This document shows, piece by piece, positions 1 through 11,454 of a stretch of 64,000 nucleotides of DNA; position 1 is the stretch's first letter; each line of letters begins with the position of its first letter. Location of the stretch: positions 24,006,317-24,070,316 of the forward strand of contig CM050658.1 in assembly GCA_027574665.1 (NCBI GenBank). The letters are read 5' to 3'. The notes under the pieces are model-generated. The model did not search any database and was not told the DNA's origin. It saw only the letters and a program-made list of their open reading frames with translations. The translations under genes were made by a program, and so were the position numbers. This DNA is from Rhynochetos jubatus. Taxonomy: Eukaryota > Chordata > Aves > Eurypygiformes > Rhynochetidae.

Positions 1-134
1 TGACAGTTTTCACGTAGCAGGATTGTCTCCAGGCATTGCTTACAGAAGCTGTGTGCGCAGGGCAGGACCAGGACTGGAGGGGTAAACAGCTCCAGGCACA
101 CGGGGCACACAAGCATCTGTCTTAAAGTTTCCAT
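1..134 (-). CDS. RING-finger protein (TRIM/MID-like), first coding exon, partial
   Basis: The frame starts at the ATG at 134-132 and runs to the window edge, giving 44 complete codons. The visible residues form most of a C3HC4 RING: C10-x2-C13, twelve residues, C26-A-H28, two residues, C31-x2-C34, and a further Cys at 44. RING domains of this type bind two zinc ions and recruit an E2 enzyme for ubiquitin transfer. The start at residue 1 directly followed by the RING is the layout of TRIM/RBCC proteins such as MID1. The start codon lies in a near-ideal Kozak context (ACCACCATGG). The B-box, coiled coil and C-terminal domains would lie outside the window, so subfamily and symbol cannot be assigned. 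The gene lies downstream of PTPDC1 on the same strand. A processed pseudogene cannot be excluded from 134 bases, but no break is visible. Confidence 0.6.
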   Translation of the reverse strand, partial: METLRQMLVCPVCLELFTPPVLVLPCAHSFCKQCLETILLRENC

Positions 135-143
135 GGTGGTGGT

Positions 144-152
144 TCACCACAT
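144..152 (-). promoter_or_regulatory. Possible two-codon upstream ORF before the RING gene start
   Basis: On the minus strand an ATG at 152-150 is followed by TGG and then TGA (146-144), ending 9 bases before the RING-gene ATG. If the 5' leader is colinear here, this minimal Met-Trp-stop uORF could reduce initiation at the main start. Whether this DNA is transcribed leader is not known. Confidence 0.2.
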
Positions 153-3100
153 GAGGAAGATCCTTTTCTGAAAGCTGCCAGAGCAGCTCCTCTGCAGCAC
201 CAGACCTAGTTCTAGAACCAGCCCTGGTCTCTATGATAACGTCTCCACGGCAGCGGCAGTTCCGTTATTTGAGATGCTGACAATTTAATAGGAGTTGCTG
301 CATCTCTGATCTCACCCCAGCACATGTGCCAAGTCACTCTATTACACCAAGATGTTCCCCTTTCCACCAGAATACCTCAGTCTCGATTTAAATATGCTCT
401 TGGGTGATTAATGCTCAGAGACATTGAAACAATCCAGCATGTTACTGTGATTAGAGGAGCTTTGCATCTCAATGTTAGGGATGTTCCTTGTGGTAAATTA
501 TTTTATTACCTGTAATTTTTAATTTAGAATTGTGTCTTTTGGGTTTGTCCACTCATTTGAATTCACATTTTCATTACCTTGTACTGAAAGCTTCTTCAAA
601 AAGTCAGCCTACACCTTGTCAGCAATATTCCTTTTGTTATCAGTAATGTCTTTAAAATGCATTTTCAGAGAATGGAATTAATGCCATTGAAATATAACGT
701 GGCATCTGTTTGAGGAGTATTCATTTGACTGCTTTCTGCCACGTACTGAAATATATTAAAGGTTCCTGAGTCCAGTGTTGAAAGTCTCTGACAGGCTCAG
801 GTTATCCCCGTGCTGTCAGTAAGGCATTTATCAAGACTAGCATTTTGGCTTGCTGCCTTTAGATAGAGAAACCACACAAGACATTCCTCATTTACTGTTA
901 ACTGTATCATGTACAGTAGCTAGGAAATTAGAGTTCGTAGACTGATGACTGAATGAAATGAAGGTCACTGGATAAATACAATCATGAGCAGGTGGGTAAG
1001 GCTGAATGTGCACAGGCACGCTGATCAGACATTGGGGATGTTAATACCTGGTTGTCATAGCAATTATGTTCCATCTTTTTGTGATCTCCAGCCCACCCAC
1101 AACTCTCTGTGGACATGATTGCAACTTTGGTTGGGGCAGAGCTGGTCAGCTCTGTGCTCTGCTTCCTTGGGGTATTGCTATTCCATGGCAATGAAGATTG
1201 AACATTCAGGGCTCAGACGTACATACATACATACATTTTCTTGTGTAGCAAACTGCTGTCAGTTAGCTAGCAATTAGGAGTGCAGCCAAGAGGCTTCAGT
1301 CCAGTAGTTAAGCAGAGTAATTTTCCCCCCCATCTTTCTGATTCAAGACGTTTCTCTGAAAAACCGAGGAATAAATGCACGGAACTAGGAACTGAAGACA
1401 AAATGTCTGCTTGAACGTTCAGTCTGACTGTAGTGTAGTGAGAGCTTTATCATCGCCAGTACATTCAGAAAAAAATTTGTAATCCTTGTTTCTCCATCAG
1501 CTTGCTGCTGTTCATATCTCTAATCCTTCTCCTTTTCCCATAACCTTTGTGTCCTGCAAGCTGTGTTGCATGGTGCAGCCTAGCAGACGATGCTGTAAGG
1601 AGTTGTGCTCTGTAACCGAGGTGGGACGCACGGGTACAGTAGGAGTACCAGTATAGTAGGAGTATCAATAGGAATGTTGTTTTCAACATGCATTGCAGTC
1701 AGTCGGTGTCACTGCCAACACCAAAGGCTTTTTTGGTTTTGTGTTACTGTGCAGACTATTCCCTTTGAATTTTGTGCACCCTAGGTTAGTATCTGGATAT
1801 AGAGTAAGCTGGTTTCCTCTCAGTAGAGCCCTCTCCTTGATCAGTGGGGCTGCAATGCAGCCAGGGTTGAAGGAGGATCTCTGGCTGACTTGACCACAGG
1901 CACAGGACACCTCAGCTCCATCCTTGTTTTGGCTGTGATTTGTGGTGCATTGTGCAGGCATTTTACATTAACTGGCCTCAGTTTATTCATCTTTAGAGTG
2001 TATGTGATGATGTACTGAAAAGTGGTTTTCTTATTCACTTTTGTAGTATTTTAAGATATTTGGATACCAAGTACTTTGATCACAATAGGTCTGAAGTCAG
2101 CCAAAAGGTATGTTGGTAGTGGATATCGTTCAGTTCCTCAGTGCACATGGTACAGAAGGAAGAAGTGTGCAGAAATACAAAGTTACATATTCACTGTTTG
2201 GTATTTAATGTGTTATCTTTCCTGAAGTAGAGCTGTTTATCTGTTTCAGAGTATGGTATTTCTTAATTCATGGTCTTTACCATTTCAGTCACTGGAAGCC
2301 TGTTACTACCTGCATGCAAATGCTATTATAATTAGCAGTGAAACTGGTCCAATTTATGCTATTAGCATAAATTGCAATAGCAGGACAGCCACCGTTTTTT
2401 CTTTAATCTTATGGAAGTCCAGTATGCAATTTATTAATTCTTAACTGGCATTGGCTGCCCACTGATGGTGCTAACTTGATTGCCTGCATTAGGATTTTTT
2501 ATGAAATACGGAGTTTGTATCAAGGCCTTCACTGTTTAAATATGGGCCAAAACATGGCGCTGAATGCACAGCATACTCTCGGCGCCAGCATGGCAGGGGA
2601 AGAGCTGGCTGATGATGCCTCCAGTAGTGGTCATCACCCACATGAGTTGCATTTTGCACTTGACATTAATATTGCAGTAGAACCATATCGTTTTTCACTC
2701 GTCCAATGTAATATAAGTAAGTTCTTACAAAAAGAGTAGACACATAATATAGGGCAGATTGTTCTTAATGGATGTATAAAAGGTAATTATTTGTTTTGTA
2801 AATTAGGTGAAAAAATCTTTATATGCTATGACCAGTGTTCACTGAAATACTTAAACTGAGACTCTGACTCTCCAGATGTATGTATAAAAATGTTTGTCGA
2901 TCAAATGTATTATTTTAACATCCACTGCTTTGTAATAGCTTGCCTCCTACCAATTTCTGAGACATGAAACCCTTCCTAGCGATGGAATTTTTTAACACAG
3001 ATGATTTGCCATGAGCGTACATTTCTCCTTTTGAGACTTTGGCGTCAGGCAGTTCAGACCTGCATACTCCTCTGCCTGACCGCTGAAGTGGGCATGATCA

Positions 3101-5384
3101 GAGCGTCTCTTCAAGAACACAGGCACGAAGTCAGTGAAGGTGCTTTGAGACCTCAGGGAAGTGGAGCGTGTTTTATTTGGGTTTGTGGCGTGCAGTGTGT
3201 GTCACACAAAGGATCTATCCAAAAATATTTTGTAGGTGGTAGACAAAAGAGTAGTTTTGTGTCTTTTTATTTCAAGGCTGTTAACAGGTAATGTGAGGAT
3301 GAGCAGGGTATCTCCTCTCCTGGTAAATGTTTTTAAGTGTTCTTAAAAGACAGTACTGACTTTATGAGGCAGGGGAGGAAAATGGACCAGTGGTTACTTT
3401 GCTGAGCAATGTGGCCGTGTTAGTGCTCACTGTGGTGGATCAAGTCAGCATGTACAGGATGGGGTTGTGCCAGTGATGCTCACGTTCTTCTGGGGTTTTT
3501 GTGGGGGTTTTTTGGTAGTGGCTTGTTTTGGTTCAGATTGAGTGCTGTTCTGACCCAGTTTAAAGGGTAAAGGAACAATATACCCACACATTTTCTTGAG
3601 CCTGACTTACTGGGACTGAATAGATTCCCTGCAAGTCAGGTCACTCATTAGATTTTGGTCCAGTATGAAATACCTTTATTACTGAAAGTGTACTTGCAAA
3701 ATAGCTTCTGTGGTGTAGACATTTGTAAGGATTAGTCCAGAGCTTGAGGCTGCAATAGAAACTGGTGTTCATAATTTAGCTGCGTGCTACAGCTGGCACG
3801 TGTCCCTAACCAGCAGGGAGACCATGGGAGCTGTTGGTTTAAGGTAAGAAAAAGAAGAAAATATTAGGTTTTTTATTGTCCCCTCTGAAGCAGTCTGTTC
3901 CCACCACTGTTTCCAATAGGTCAGTCCCAGTTATTGTCCTCCAGAAGACACTGGGAAGCGGATTGGTTTCTTCCCTGCTCTCTCTCGCACTGCCAGTGTG
4001 TTGACTGTGGTATTTCAGAGGATCTCCTGTGATCTTGTAGTAAAGCTCTAGAAAATGCTGAAGTGGAGGTGGGAACTTCTCCGAGGCAACAAAAGGGAAA
4101 TCCCATAAACCAAACCATTTGTGGCAGCACCGTGCACCCCCCTGGGCCATTCTGTGCTGTACTCAGCCAGACCTGGGATGCTTCCAGCTCCCTCGTGTTG
4201 CGTTGTGATGGCATGAAGTGCTGACACTCAGCAGTGTTGAGCACGTTCCCACCTGCCACAGCAGCCTGTCCCTGGTTCAGTGCAGGGTTTTAGCAGGACG
4301 GTGTTCGCTGCTGTGTCCATGGTGTGGTATCGCCAGCGGAGGCTGTCCTGTTGGATAGTGGGGACAGCTGCAACAAAGGTTTGTAGTGATACACTTTCTC
4401 ACATTTCTAAGTAAGTCATAGCTGCACAGAAAGAGACATCTGTAGTACTGCATCTTTCTTCTGCTTTCTTTGATGCAAAACTGCCGTCATGGTGGATTTC
4501 CTCACTGGTAGATGTAGCGACTGAGAAAAACTTGGGATGATTTTGTTTTACTGGTTCACAGGTAAAGAAATACCTGTTTCACAAAATTCCCTTTCAGCCC
4601 AAGGACTACCATTGGGTCCTATCTTCCACCTAAGCTTTCATCTTCAAATACCCAACTAATGTCACATGCATCTCCTTCAAAATGGTAGGTTCTTTTTTGA
4701 TACTTGCATATTACAATACATCTTGTTGTGCCTGAGAGAATGACCTTTTACAGACGCTCATTGAAAAGTAGGAAGCCTGAAGCAGGGATCTTAGTTGGCT
4801 TTCTAAAATTCTGCATTTGCTTAGAAGGGAATATTCATCAGACTGTAAACAAATGTCTCAGGACTGGTACTGTAGGGCATCAGATCTCCAGCAGCCTCTC
4901 TGGGGAGCAACTTTGCATTTGGCAAATATGGAAGCACTTCTTGCTAGTTTATTCGATTGGCAAGATGACCTACCAAATTTTTACTGACCTGCTATCCCAC
5001 CATATAACTCCACAATAAATTGACTGCACAATCATCTGTGGAAAATGCGTATGCAAAGTGGAGCGCTGAGTGCCACTGAACCTCTTGCACCCTGTCACTG
5101 ACATGAAACACACTCCTCGTTTTAATCTCTACACTGTATTTCAATGAGACCGTGCCATGCTTTGTGCTCATACGGCAGCTGCTCTCTCTCATTGCCTATT
5201 GCTTCATAGGTCCCTCTGCTACCACAGATTAAATCACAATGAAGGACCTGTGCGTTTATGCCCCAACTCGTCCTGTTCTCCTGGCAGTGAGACGGACTCC
5301 TGAGAGATGGACCCAATGCCATCAGCCTCCGCACCAGCTTGGAAAACCATTGCGCCCAGCTTCCCCACAGCCCCCTTGCCCCCC
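153..5384. other. Spacer without recognised gene
   Basis: No open frame here resembles a family I know. There is a short ACAT simple repeat at 1220-1236. One stretch, about 2491-2714 on the plus strand, looks exon-like: it is open, preceded by a CAG/TAG-type acceptor and followed by a strong GTAAGT. It has no recognisable domain and I do not call it a gene. The short frames elsewhere are of the length expected by chance. Confidence 0.5.
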
Positions 5385-5550
5385 CAGCCCATCCACAGCT
5401 GCTCTGCTGCAGCGGAACCAGGCCAGTGTCCTCCAGTCCCAGGAGAAACCAAACCATCCCCCCAACCTGCTCAGCCCATCTGCAGCTGCCCTGCAGCAGC
5501 AGAACCAGGCCAGCAGCGTCCAGCACCAGGACAAAATGGACTGCCTGCTG
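5385..5550 (+). repeat. Imperfect tandem duplication, about 87 bp unit
   Basis: Two adjacent diverged copies start with the same cagccc motif at 5385 and 5472. Both continue through the shared core ctgctgcagcggaaccaggcc / ctgcagcagcagaaccaggcc and a gtccag..ccagga segment. The duplication lies in CAG- and CCC-rich DNA, which produces long overlapping frames on both strands (5239-5969). None of those frames has a recognisable domain, so they are treated as composition artefacts. Confidence 0.5.
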
Positions 5551-6067
5551 CAACCCCCAGCTCGCCAATGGCCACCCTGCAGCAGCAGCAGATGTCCAGC
5601 AGCTTCCAGTTACACTCCCAACTCAACCAGCACTTCTGCCTCCCCAGCCCGCAGGCCCAGCCCTCCATCAAGGCCAGAAGGCAGCCCATCCAGGCTGGTG
5701 CTTGGGAGTGTGCTGACAGGATCCCCATGGACAGCTTTGGTGGTTGGCCCTTTCTCTCCAATAAAGAGGGACAGAGCTGTCACACAAGTTTCCAGATGGT
5801 TCCAGCAGCCAAGCCCACAAGGCACCGTCGCTGGCTGAGCTCCACACCTTGTTGCAGTCATGGATGCCCATGCTGTCAGCAGGCAGGAGCCAGGCTTGGG
5901 GCTCCTCTGACCAGCAGTGGGGCCCCCACGGGCTGGGGAGCCCATGGCTGTGGCCAGCAACAGATGTGACAGATGCACGGTGGTGGAGGCTGTGACAGGA
6001 ACCTGACCTGGCCAGTTGCACACACTGCTGAGGGTCCATTCGGTGCAGCAGCAGAAGCAGCAGTATC

Positions 6068-7155
6068 ATGGTGCAAGCACAGGGGCCCATGGCCCTCATC
6101 CACCACCTCCTTCTCCTCCTCCTGGTGGCCCTGCATGTCCAGGCTGCCCCGTGGCAAGCACAGGGAGCAGGTACGTGGGCTGCGCCGGTGCAGCCTTTCA
6201 CAGGCCAAAGGGTTCTTCTCCCAGAGAAGCGAGGATGGTGGGTTTTGCCAGCCAAGAGGTCACCAGGTCCCTCTGCACCTTTGGCAATCTCCACCTATGC
6301 CTGGCTCCCAGCTTGTTACGTGACCCCCTTCCAGTGCCTGAAGGTCACTAAGTGCATCCCAACATGGGATGGAAACGGTTTGCATCTGTGCTTGCTTCTA
6401 GATGAGGGTGGTGGCAGTGCTTATGCAGCTTCTCAGCTGGATCTTGGTTTGGAGCCACAGAGATGGAGAAGAGCAGAGAGACAAGAGGCTGGGTGTAGTG
6501 ATGTGCCCCGGGGCGCTTTGCCTTGCAAAGCTGTCTGTGCTGGTCCCCGAGAGCCTGAGCTGCTCCCGGTGCCGGCTGCTGAGACATCAGGGGTGCTGGG
6601 GCTGAGTTTAGAGTCGGTGTGAGCTCCAGGGAGTCCTTTCTCCGGGCAGCCCGTATGTGGTTGCTTTCGTCCCAGCACAGCGCCACTCACTGTGCTCTGA
6701 GGGGAAGGGAGAGGCCAGTGCCGCCGAGTGGATCTTTGAATTGCACTCCCTGCCACTCCCATCGGGAGGAGTGCCTTGAACTGTGTGACGGGAGCTGTTG
6801 TGTCCTGTGCTTCTTTGCAGCCGTGCCTGGAGATGAAGGTGATGCAGCTTCCCAGCTGGGTTCCAGGGCTGAGCCTCCGCGAGAGCACCTGGGTACGTCA
6901 CGGCTCTTTCCTCCCTCTGAGAGCTGCCAGCTCAAAGCCCCAGGCTCAGCCAGCCGGGCGCCTCTGCAGCTGTGAGCATGGAGACCTGTGCATGTGTGCC
7001 CTCCCCTTTCCGCTTCTGCGATCCAGTTCTGCCGATGGAGGTCGCAGGAGATGACGGAAACTTCTCTGCGTGTTTAGTTCCAGATGTGTCCGTGGGCAGG
7101 ACTGTTCCAGCTCCTCGGGCCGATGCGGCACTAGAGCCCGGCTGGCGTCACGGGG
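6068..7155 (+). CDS. Tentative unrecognised secreted-protein gene, 5' exons
   Basis: I do not recognise this gene; the model is inferred. Candidate exon 1 (6068-6170) starts at an ATG with A at -3 and G at +4. It encodes a short polar N-terminus, then a run of leucines (HHLLLLLLVALHVQA) typical of a signal peptide with a plausible Ala-X-Ala cleavage site, and ends in phase 1 at a good GTACGT donor. Candidate exon 2 (6821-6892, 72 bases) has a strong pyrimidine-rich TTGCAG acceptor and a GTACGT donor. Candidate exon 3 (7027-7155, 129 bases) has a pyrimidine tract, CAG and a strong GTGAGT donor. Both are multiples of three, enter and leave in phase 1, and stay open in the frame set by exon 1. 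Few cysteines and no known domain are visible. A possible 3' exon lies at 9559-9761. It could equally be a long noncoding RNA or a chance arrangement. Confidence 0.25.
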
Positions 7156-8559
7156 GTGAGTAGTCTGTCTCTGCTGACCAGCAGGCTAAGCACGGGTTTT
7201 CTGTCATTTGCTCATGTGAAACTGAACAGAGTAATGTCTCTTAAGGACCTCCCAGAGCAAAGTACCAAGCTGAAGGAGGAAAAATGTCCCCGAAGCCTTC
7301 TGAGGTCTTAAGGGACATTCTGAAGGAACTGGAGAATAGTTCCAAGAGGTCCATGCAAGTCCCCTTTGTGTACCACAATGCTTAGCATTATCTGGTCCAA
7401 TTATGCCCATTCCTTCTTCCCGTGTCTCTGGCCGTGGCAGCTCCTGGACACCAGTTCAGCTGGTCTCCATGTAACTGCTACTAACACTCGCTACCATTGC
7501 ACATTAGAGAACTGTAACTTTCATAGCCAGCCTCTTCATTTTGTCCACCAGTCTGTGGAGACAGCGGAGTGCGTTTGTGCTCACACTCACAGCACAGCCA
7601 GGGGAAGCTGCTTCTATGAGAGCTTACCCTGGTCATTTCAGTCTCCTGAGCTTCCAATTCCTACATCACCTACACATGCTCCCTCAATCCCAGAGTACCA
7701 CACGACTCAGATCTGTGCAGCACTGGTTTTCACACGTGCCTCACACGGCATTCTTTACATTTGGAGAGTGAAAATCCTGGAGAATCCTGGTAAGAGAAGA
7801 TACCTGTTCCCTTGCAGTGTCCTGGGGTGGAACAAGAAGGTTCAGGGAACCCACACAAAGTTGCCTTTCCTTTGCCACACTCCAAATTGTCTTGTAGTCC
7901 CTGACTGGATGCATAAATTTCCTTCTTCCATCTCTGCTCATCTAATGACCATTTTCAGCACCTCTGGATTATGTGGGAACCCACCTTAGAACTCATCTAG
8001 GCCAGATTTGAGGGCAAAGGTCAGCTTTTCTAACTGAAGTTGCTGGGGGTAAGTTTGCTCTTTGGGTAGATGCCACAGTACAGGCATCCCTTGCAGTGTC
8101 AGTAAAGTACCACACCCCAGATGCAGATGTCTAGCAGCCTTCCCCAGTGCACTGGTATGAGGTGGCAGAGCATGAGAGCAAATGCTGCAGGAGGCATTTG
8201 GCCACAAAAGCCTTAACTTGCTTGTTTTCCTACTCAGGATTCTCCTAGTGACATTTTGGAAGTCACCATATCTTACTGCAAGTTAGGAGTGAGCTGGCTG
8301 GTGGACTTGAGGCAAGAGAGGACCAAAGAAGAGCCCTAATGTTAGAGATGAGGTTTCTCCTGTATGGCATGGCTGGGGGGTTGTGGATTCTGCACTTCTG
8401 TGACACTGTGGTAAGGTTTAAGAGAGAGATGTGTTTTCTGTGCTTTAGTGCACTAGCTTGTGCAGGGGGGCTCCAGAGCTACTGAGGTGACCTTCTAATG
8501 GGAGAGAAACTTCCTTGAAGAATGGAGAAGGCAGAAGCTGCTAGCTGGGTGGGGTGGGT

Positions 8560-9515
8560 TTCAGCAGTGGGGGGTGAGTAGTGGGGAAAGGGCCACAGGG
8601 ATAGCTCCTGAGAGAAGCTTCAAGAAAAGCTCCCCCCCTCCAAGTTGGACTTGCAGCTGGCCATGGCCAAGCCAGTCAGTGCCTCTGTAAATGAACACAT
8701 TTGAGAGGGGAAAACACAAAAAGAGAAGTAGCTGTGGAAAAAGTGTGGAGAGAGGAGTGGGACGTGAGAGACACTGCAAGACACACCCCAAAAAGTCAGT
8801 GAAGAAAGGCCGGGAGGAGGTGCCTGGAGCAGAGGTTCCCTCTCCCATGGTGAGAGGGCAGGCTGTGTCCTGCAGGCATAGAGGGGGAGAAGGGAGCAGA
8901 CATTCGCCCACAGTCCGTGGGGTGCCCCACACCGAAGCAGGCAGCTGCACCCAAAGAAGCCCGTGACTCCATGGGAAGCCTGTCCTGGAGCAGGGTGCTC
9001 CTGAAGGACCGCGTGCCCACAGAAGGGACCCGCGCTGGAGCTGAGAGTGAAGAAAACTGCAGCCCGTGGGAAGGACTCATGCCAGGGAGGTTTGTAGCGG
9101 ACTGTCTCCCGTGAGAGGGACCCCACACTGGAGCAGGGGCAGAGTGTGGGGATCCTCCCCCTGAGCAGGAAGGAGTGGCGGAAACAACTGTGTGATGGAC
9201 TGACCACAACCCCCATTCCCTGTTTGCCTGTGCTGCTCAGGGGAGGAGGTAGAGAAATGGGGAGCAAAGCTGAGCCCAGGAAGAAGGAAGGAATGGGTAG
9301 AAGGGGTTTTTAAGATCTGGTTTTGTCTCTCATTATCCTCCTCTGATTGGTAACTCATTAAATTGATTTTTCTCCCCTAGTCGAGTCTGTTTCACCTGAG
9401 ACCACTGTGGGTGAGTGAACCCTCTAGCCCTTCCTTGTAATTTCTCCTCCCCTGGGGAGGAGCTGCCTGGTCTGTTATTGCCAGCTGAGCATAAACCAGG
9501 ACAGCAGGGTCCTCC
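8560..9515 (+). mobile_element. Probable interspersed repeat copy (LTR/ERV-like avian repeat)
   Basis: From memory this stretch resembles a dispersed repeat common in bird genomes. Recognisable parts are the gcccgtgggaaggactcatg segment near 9062, the ccccacactggagcaggg segment near 9121, the block leading to aactcattaaattgattttt near 9349, and the tcgagtctgttt..gtgagtga segment near 9381-9417. The body has no intact reading frame, and the long minus-strand frames (8561-9267) follow its composition. I cannot verify the family name or the exact ends. It interrupts the tentative gene model that starts at 6068. Confidence 0.4.
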
Positions 9516-9558
9516 TGTCCTCTCCTTCCCCTAGCTCATCACCTTTCTGCTGCTGCAG

Positions 9559-9761
9559 GATTAGGTGATGGTGTGTCAGCAGGACAAGGCAATGCTCCCC
9601 ATGAGTGTGAAAGCTGCCCACAGGTAACCCCCAGCTGCAAGGCTGTCACACAGAGCTGCAAGTCAGGTTCAGTGCATAAGCAAGTGACAAGGCAAAGGAG
9701 TGTTTGCTGTTTAAGCATTTATGTCACCCAGGTCACAAATCAATTAATAGGCTGCTGCTAA
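9559..9761 (+). other. Possible 3' exon, cysteine-rich reading frame
   Basis: A strong acceptor (ctgctgctgcag, ending 9558) is followed by an open frame to a TAA stop at 9759-9761. Read in phase 1 it encodes a short Gly-rich start and then a tail with eight cysteines, including two CC pairs and an HECESC segment. The entry phase matches the donor phase of the candidate exons at 6068-7155, so it could be their 3' exon. A plus-strand AATAAA occurs at 10402-10407. No family is recognised and this may be chance. Confidence 0.15.
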
Positions 9762-10407
9762 AGTCTGCAGGTTTGATTATTCATTTAGATGGGCTACTTT
9801 GGGTTTTTTTCCCATGATGGGTTCAGTCAGATGTGATGGCCAGTTTGGCCATAATTGCAACCACATTTGTCAGTGAACCACTTAAAAAAGCACCCAGTTC
9901 TCCAATACACATTTACATGGACTGCATGTAGGTGATCATTCAAATGCCAACACCTGACATGAACTTCAGAAAGACTGTTCTAGCTAAACTTAATGATATG
10001 TGAAAGTCCTTGTTAATTATATTGCTTAATACTGAGCTGGTTTCTACACCCCAAGTGTGTAATAGCTGGCACCGGTGCCTGGAGCTGTTAACTGCAGCAG
10101 ACTGAAATAATTTCTTGGGAAACAAGGCCATGTGCAAATGCATCTCAGTGTTCCCAAGTCTGATGCTGGCTAACGTTAAACTGGTTGTTATGTTCCTTGC
10201 CTCTTCGTGCAGCTGTTTGCACGTATCTAATTCATGAGCAGTGTTTTACTTTCAGTTGTGCTTACTTTAGGGTGATTCTGCCAAAGTACTTGTTTGGATC
10301 TGAATTGGATTCATAATCATCTAACAGTTGAAGCATGTATCATTTATATGTATTTTAAACTGGTCTATTTTTAACTCTATTATTAGTCATTTACAGTACA
10401 GAATAAA

Positions 10408-11454
10408 AATCTTTTTGAAAAGGACAGATTCTTATTTATTTACTTAAATATATCAAACTGGATGAATTGTTAATCCTACACACTGGCATTCCAGTCTGAA
10501 TCCTCGGGCTGTAATCAAAAACTGCAGTTACGATTCTACCCCAGTTGTTTCTGTCTTAATAGATAAAAATGCCTCTACAAAGTGTATGGCAGATAATAAG
10601 ACTTTCATTGATTTTTAGTGTTATGTTACACTGATTTATGCAAGCTCTTGTTGTATAGACAGAATTATATCTTTATTATGGTTTGATAAGTGTTTCCTCA
10701 CTTAAAATTTCATCTGTAAAGGTGTAGCTAATAAGGTAAAATTTTATTCAAAGCACTTAAAACGCAACAATCAATTTTCTGTTAAAAACTTTAAAGCTTT
10801 CTTAGCCAAAATGAAGTCTAAATTAAGGCCCTGAACTTCATACATATTGAATACACTTAATGTGTTTCTCCGCTGCAAACCCTTTTAGAGACATACTGGT
10901 GACCGTTATTTAAGAGATCTAAAGGAAAACATTACCTGCTGTCAGTAGTACACCTCAAGATCTGCTATTACTCTCAGTCTTATTTTAAAATTTCTAAAAG
11001 GAAAAGGAGTTTAATAAGTTCAGTCAATATTTATTTTCTGCAAAGTAAAATCAAATAACATTAACGTAAACATACGTAATACAGAAACAATCCATCAAAC
11101 CTTTGTGTACCATGGCACTGAACTTACAGCAATCATGTAAATGAAGATAATGTTGCTTGCCAATGATCAAAGTTTCTAAATCAATAAATACATTTGAAAA
11201 CAAGAGAACAGTTCACGATAGAAAATCATCGTACCTCAAACCAAATGCTACAGTACGGTCACACAGGAGCCGTTCTTTACCACTGTGTCAATATAACATT
11301 GTCACTAAATGCCCTCTAAAAAAATAAAATGCTTTGTTAATAACTACTATTACCTAGAGATAGGTAAATTATGCCAGATAGCACAAAATACCGTAGCTGG
11401 AAATTGCAAAATAACGTGGTAGGCCCATCTAATTCTTCAGCATAACTGCAGAAA
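10408..11454 (-). other. PTPDC1: PTPDC1 3' untranslated region (extent uncertain)
   Basis: This is AT-rich DNA directly after the PTPDC1 stop codon, without coding potential. Several AATAAA signals read on the minus strand lie here (complements at 11030-11035, 10743-10748, 10672-10677 and 10435-10440), so the true cleavage site cannot be chosen from sequence. A plus-strand AATAAA at 10402-10407 marks a possible convergent transcript end. Confidence 0.5.

Noticed and set aside
5239..5969. Pro/Gln/Ser-rich frames of about 200 codons on both strands
   Set aside because: They are explained by CAG- and CCC-rich repeated DNA, with no domain and no frame preferred over the others.
7366..7989. 207-codon frame on the plus strand
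   Set aside because: It has no recognisable domain or codon pattern, and continuing the phase-1 chain from 7155 into it meets stops early. It is probably chance.
135..11454. Search for the let-7a-1/let-7f-1/let-7d microRNA cluster expected downstream of PTPDC1
   Set aside because: Neither the let-7 seed-containing mature sequence nor its complement (a core like actatacaacctactacctca) is present. The cluster must lie outside the window if kept.
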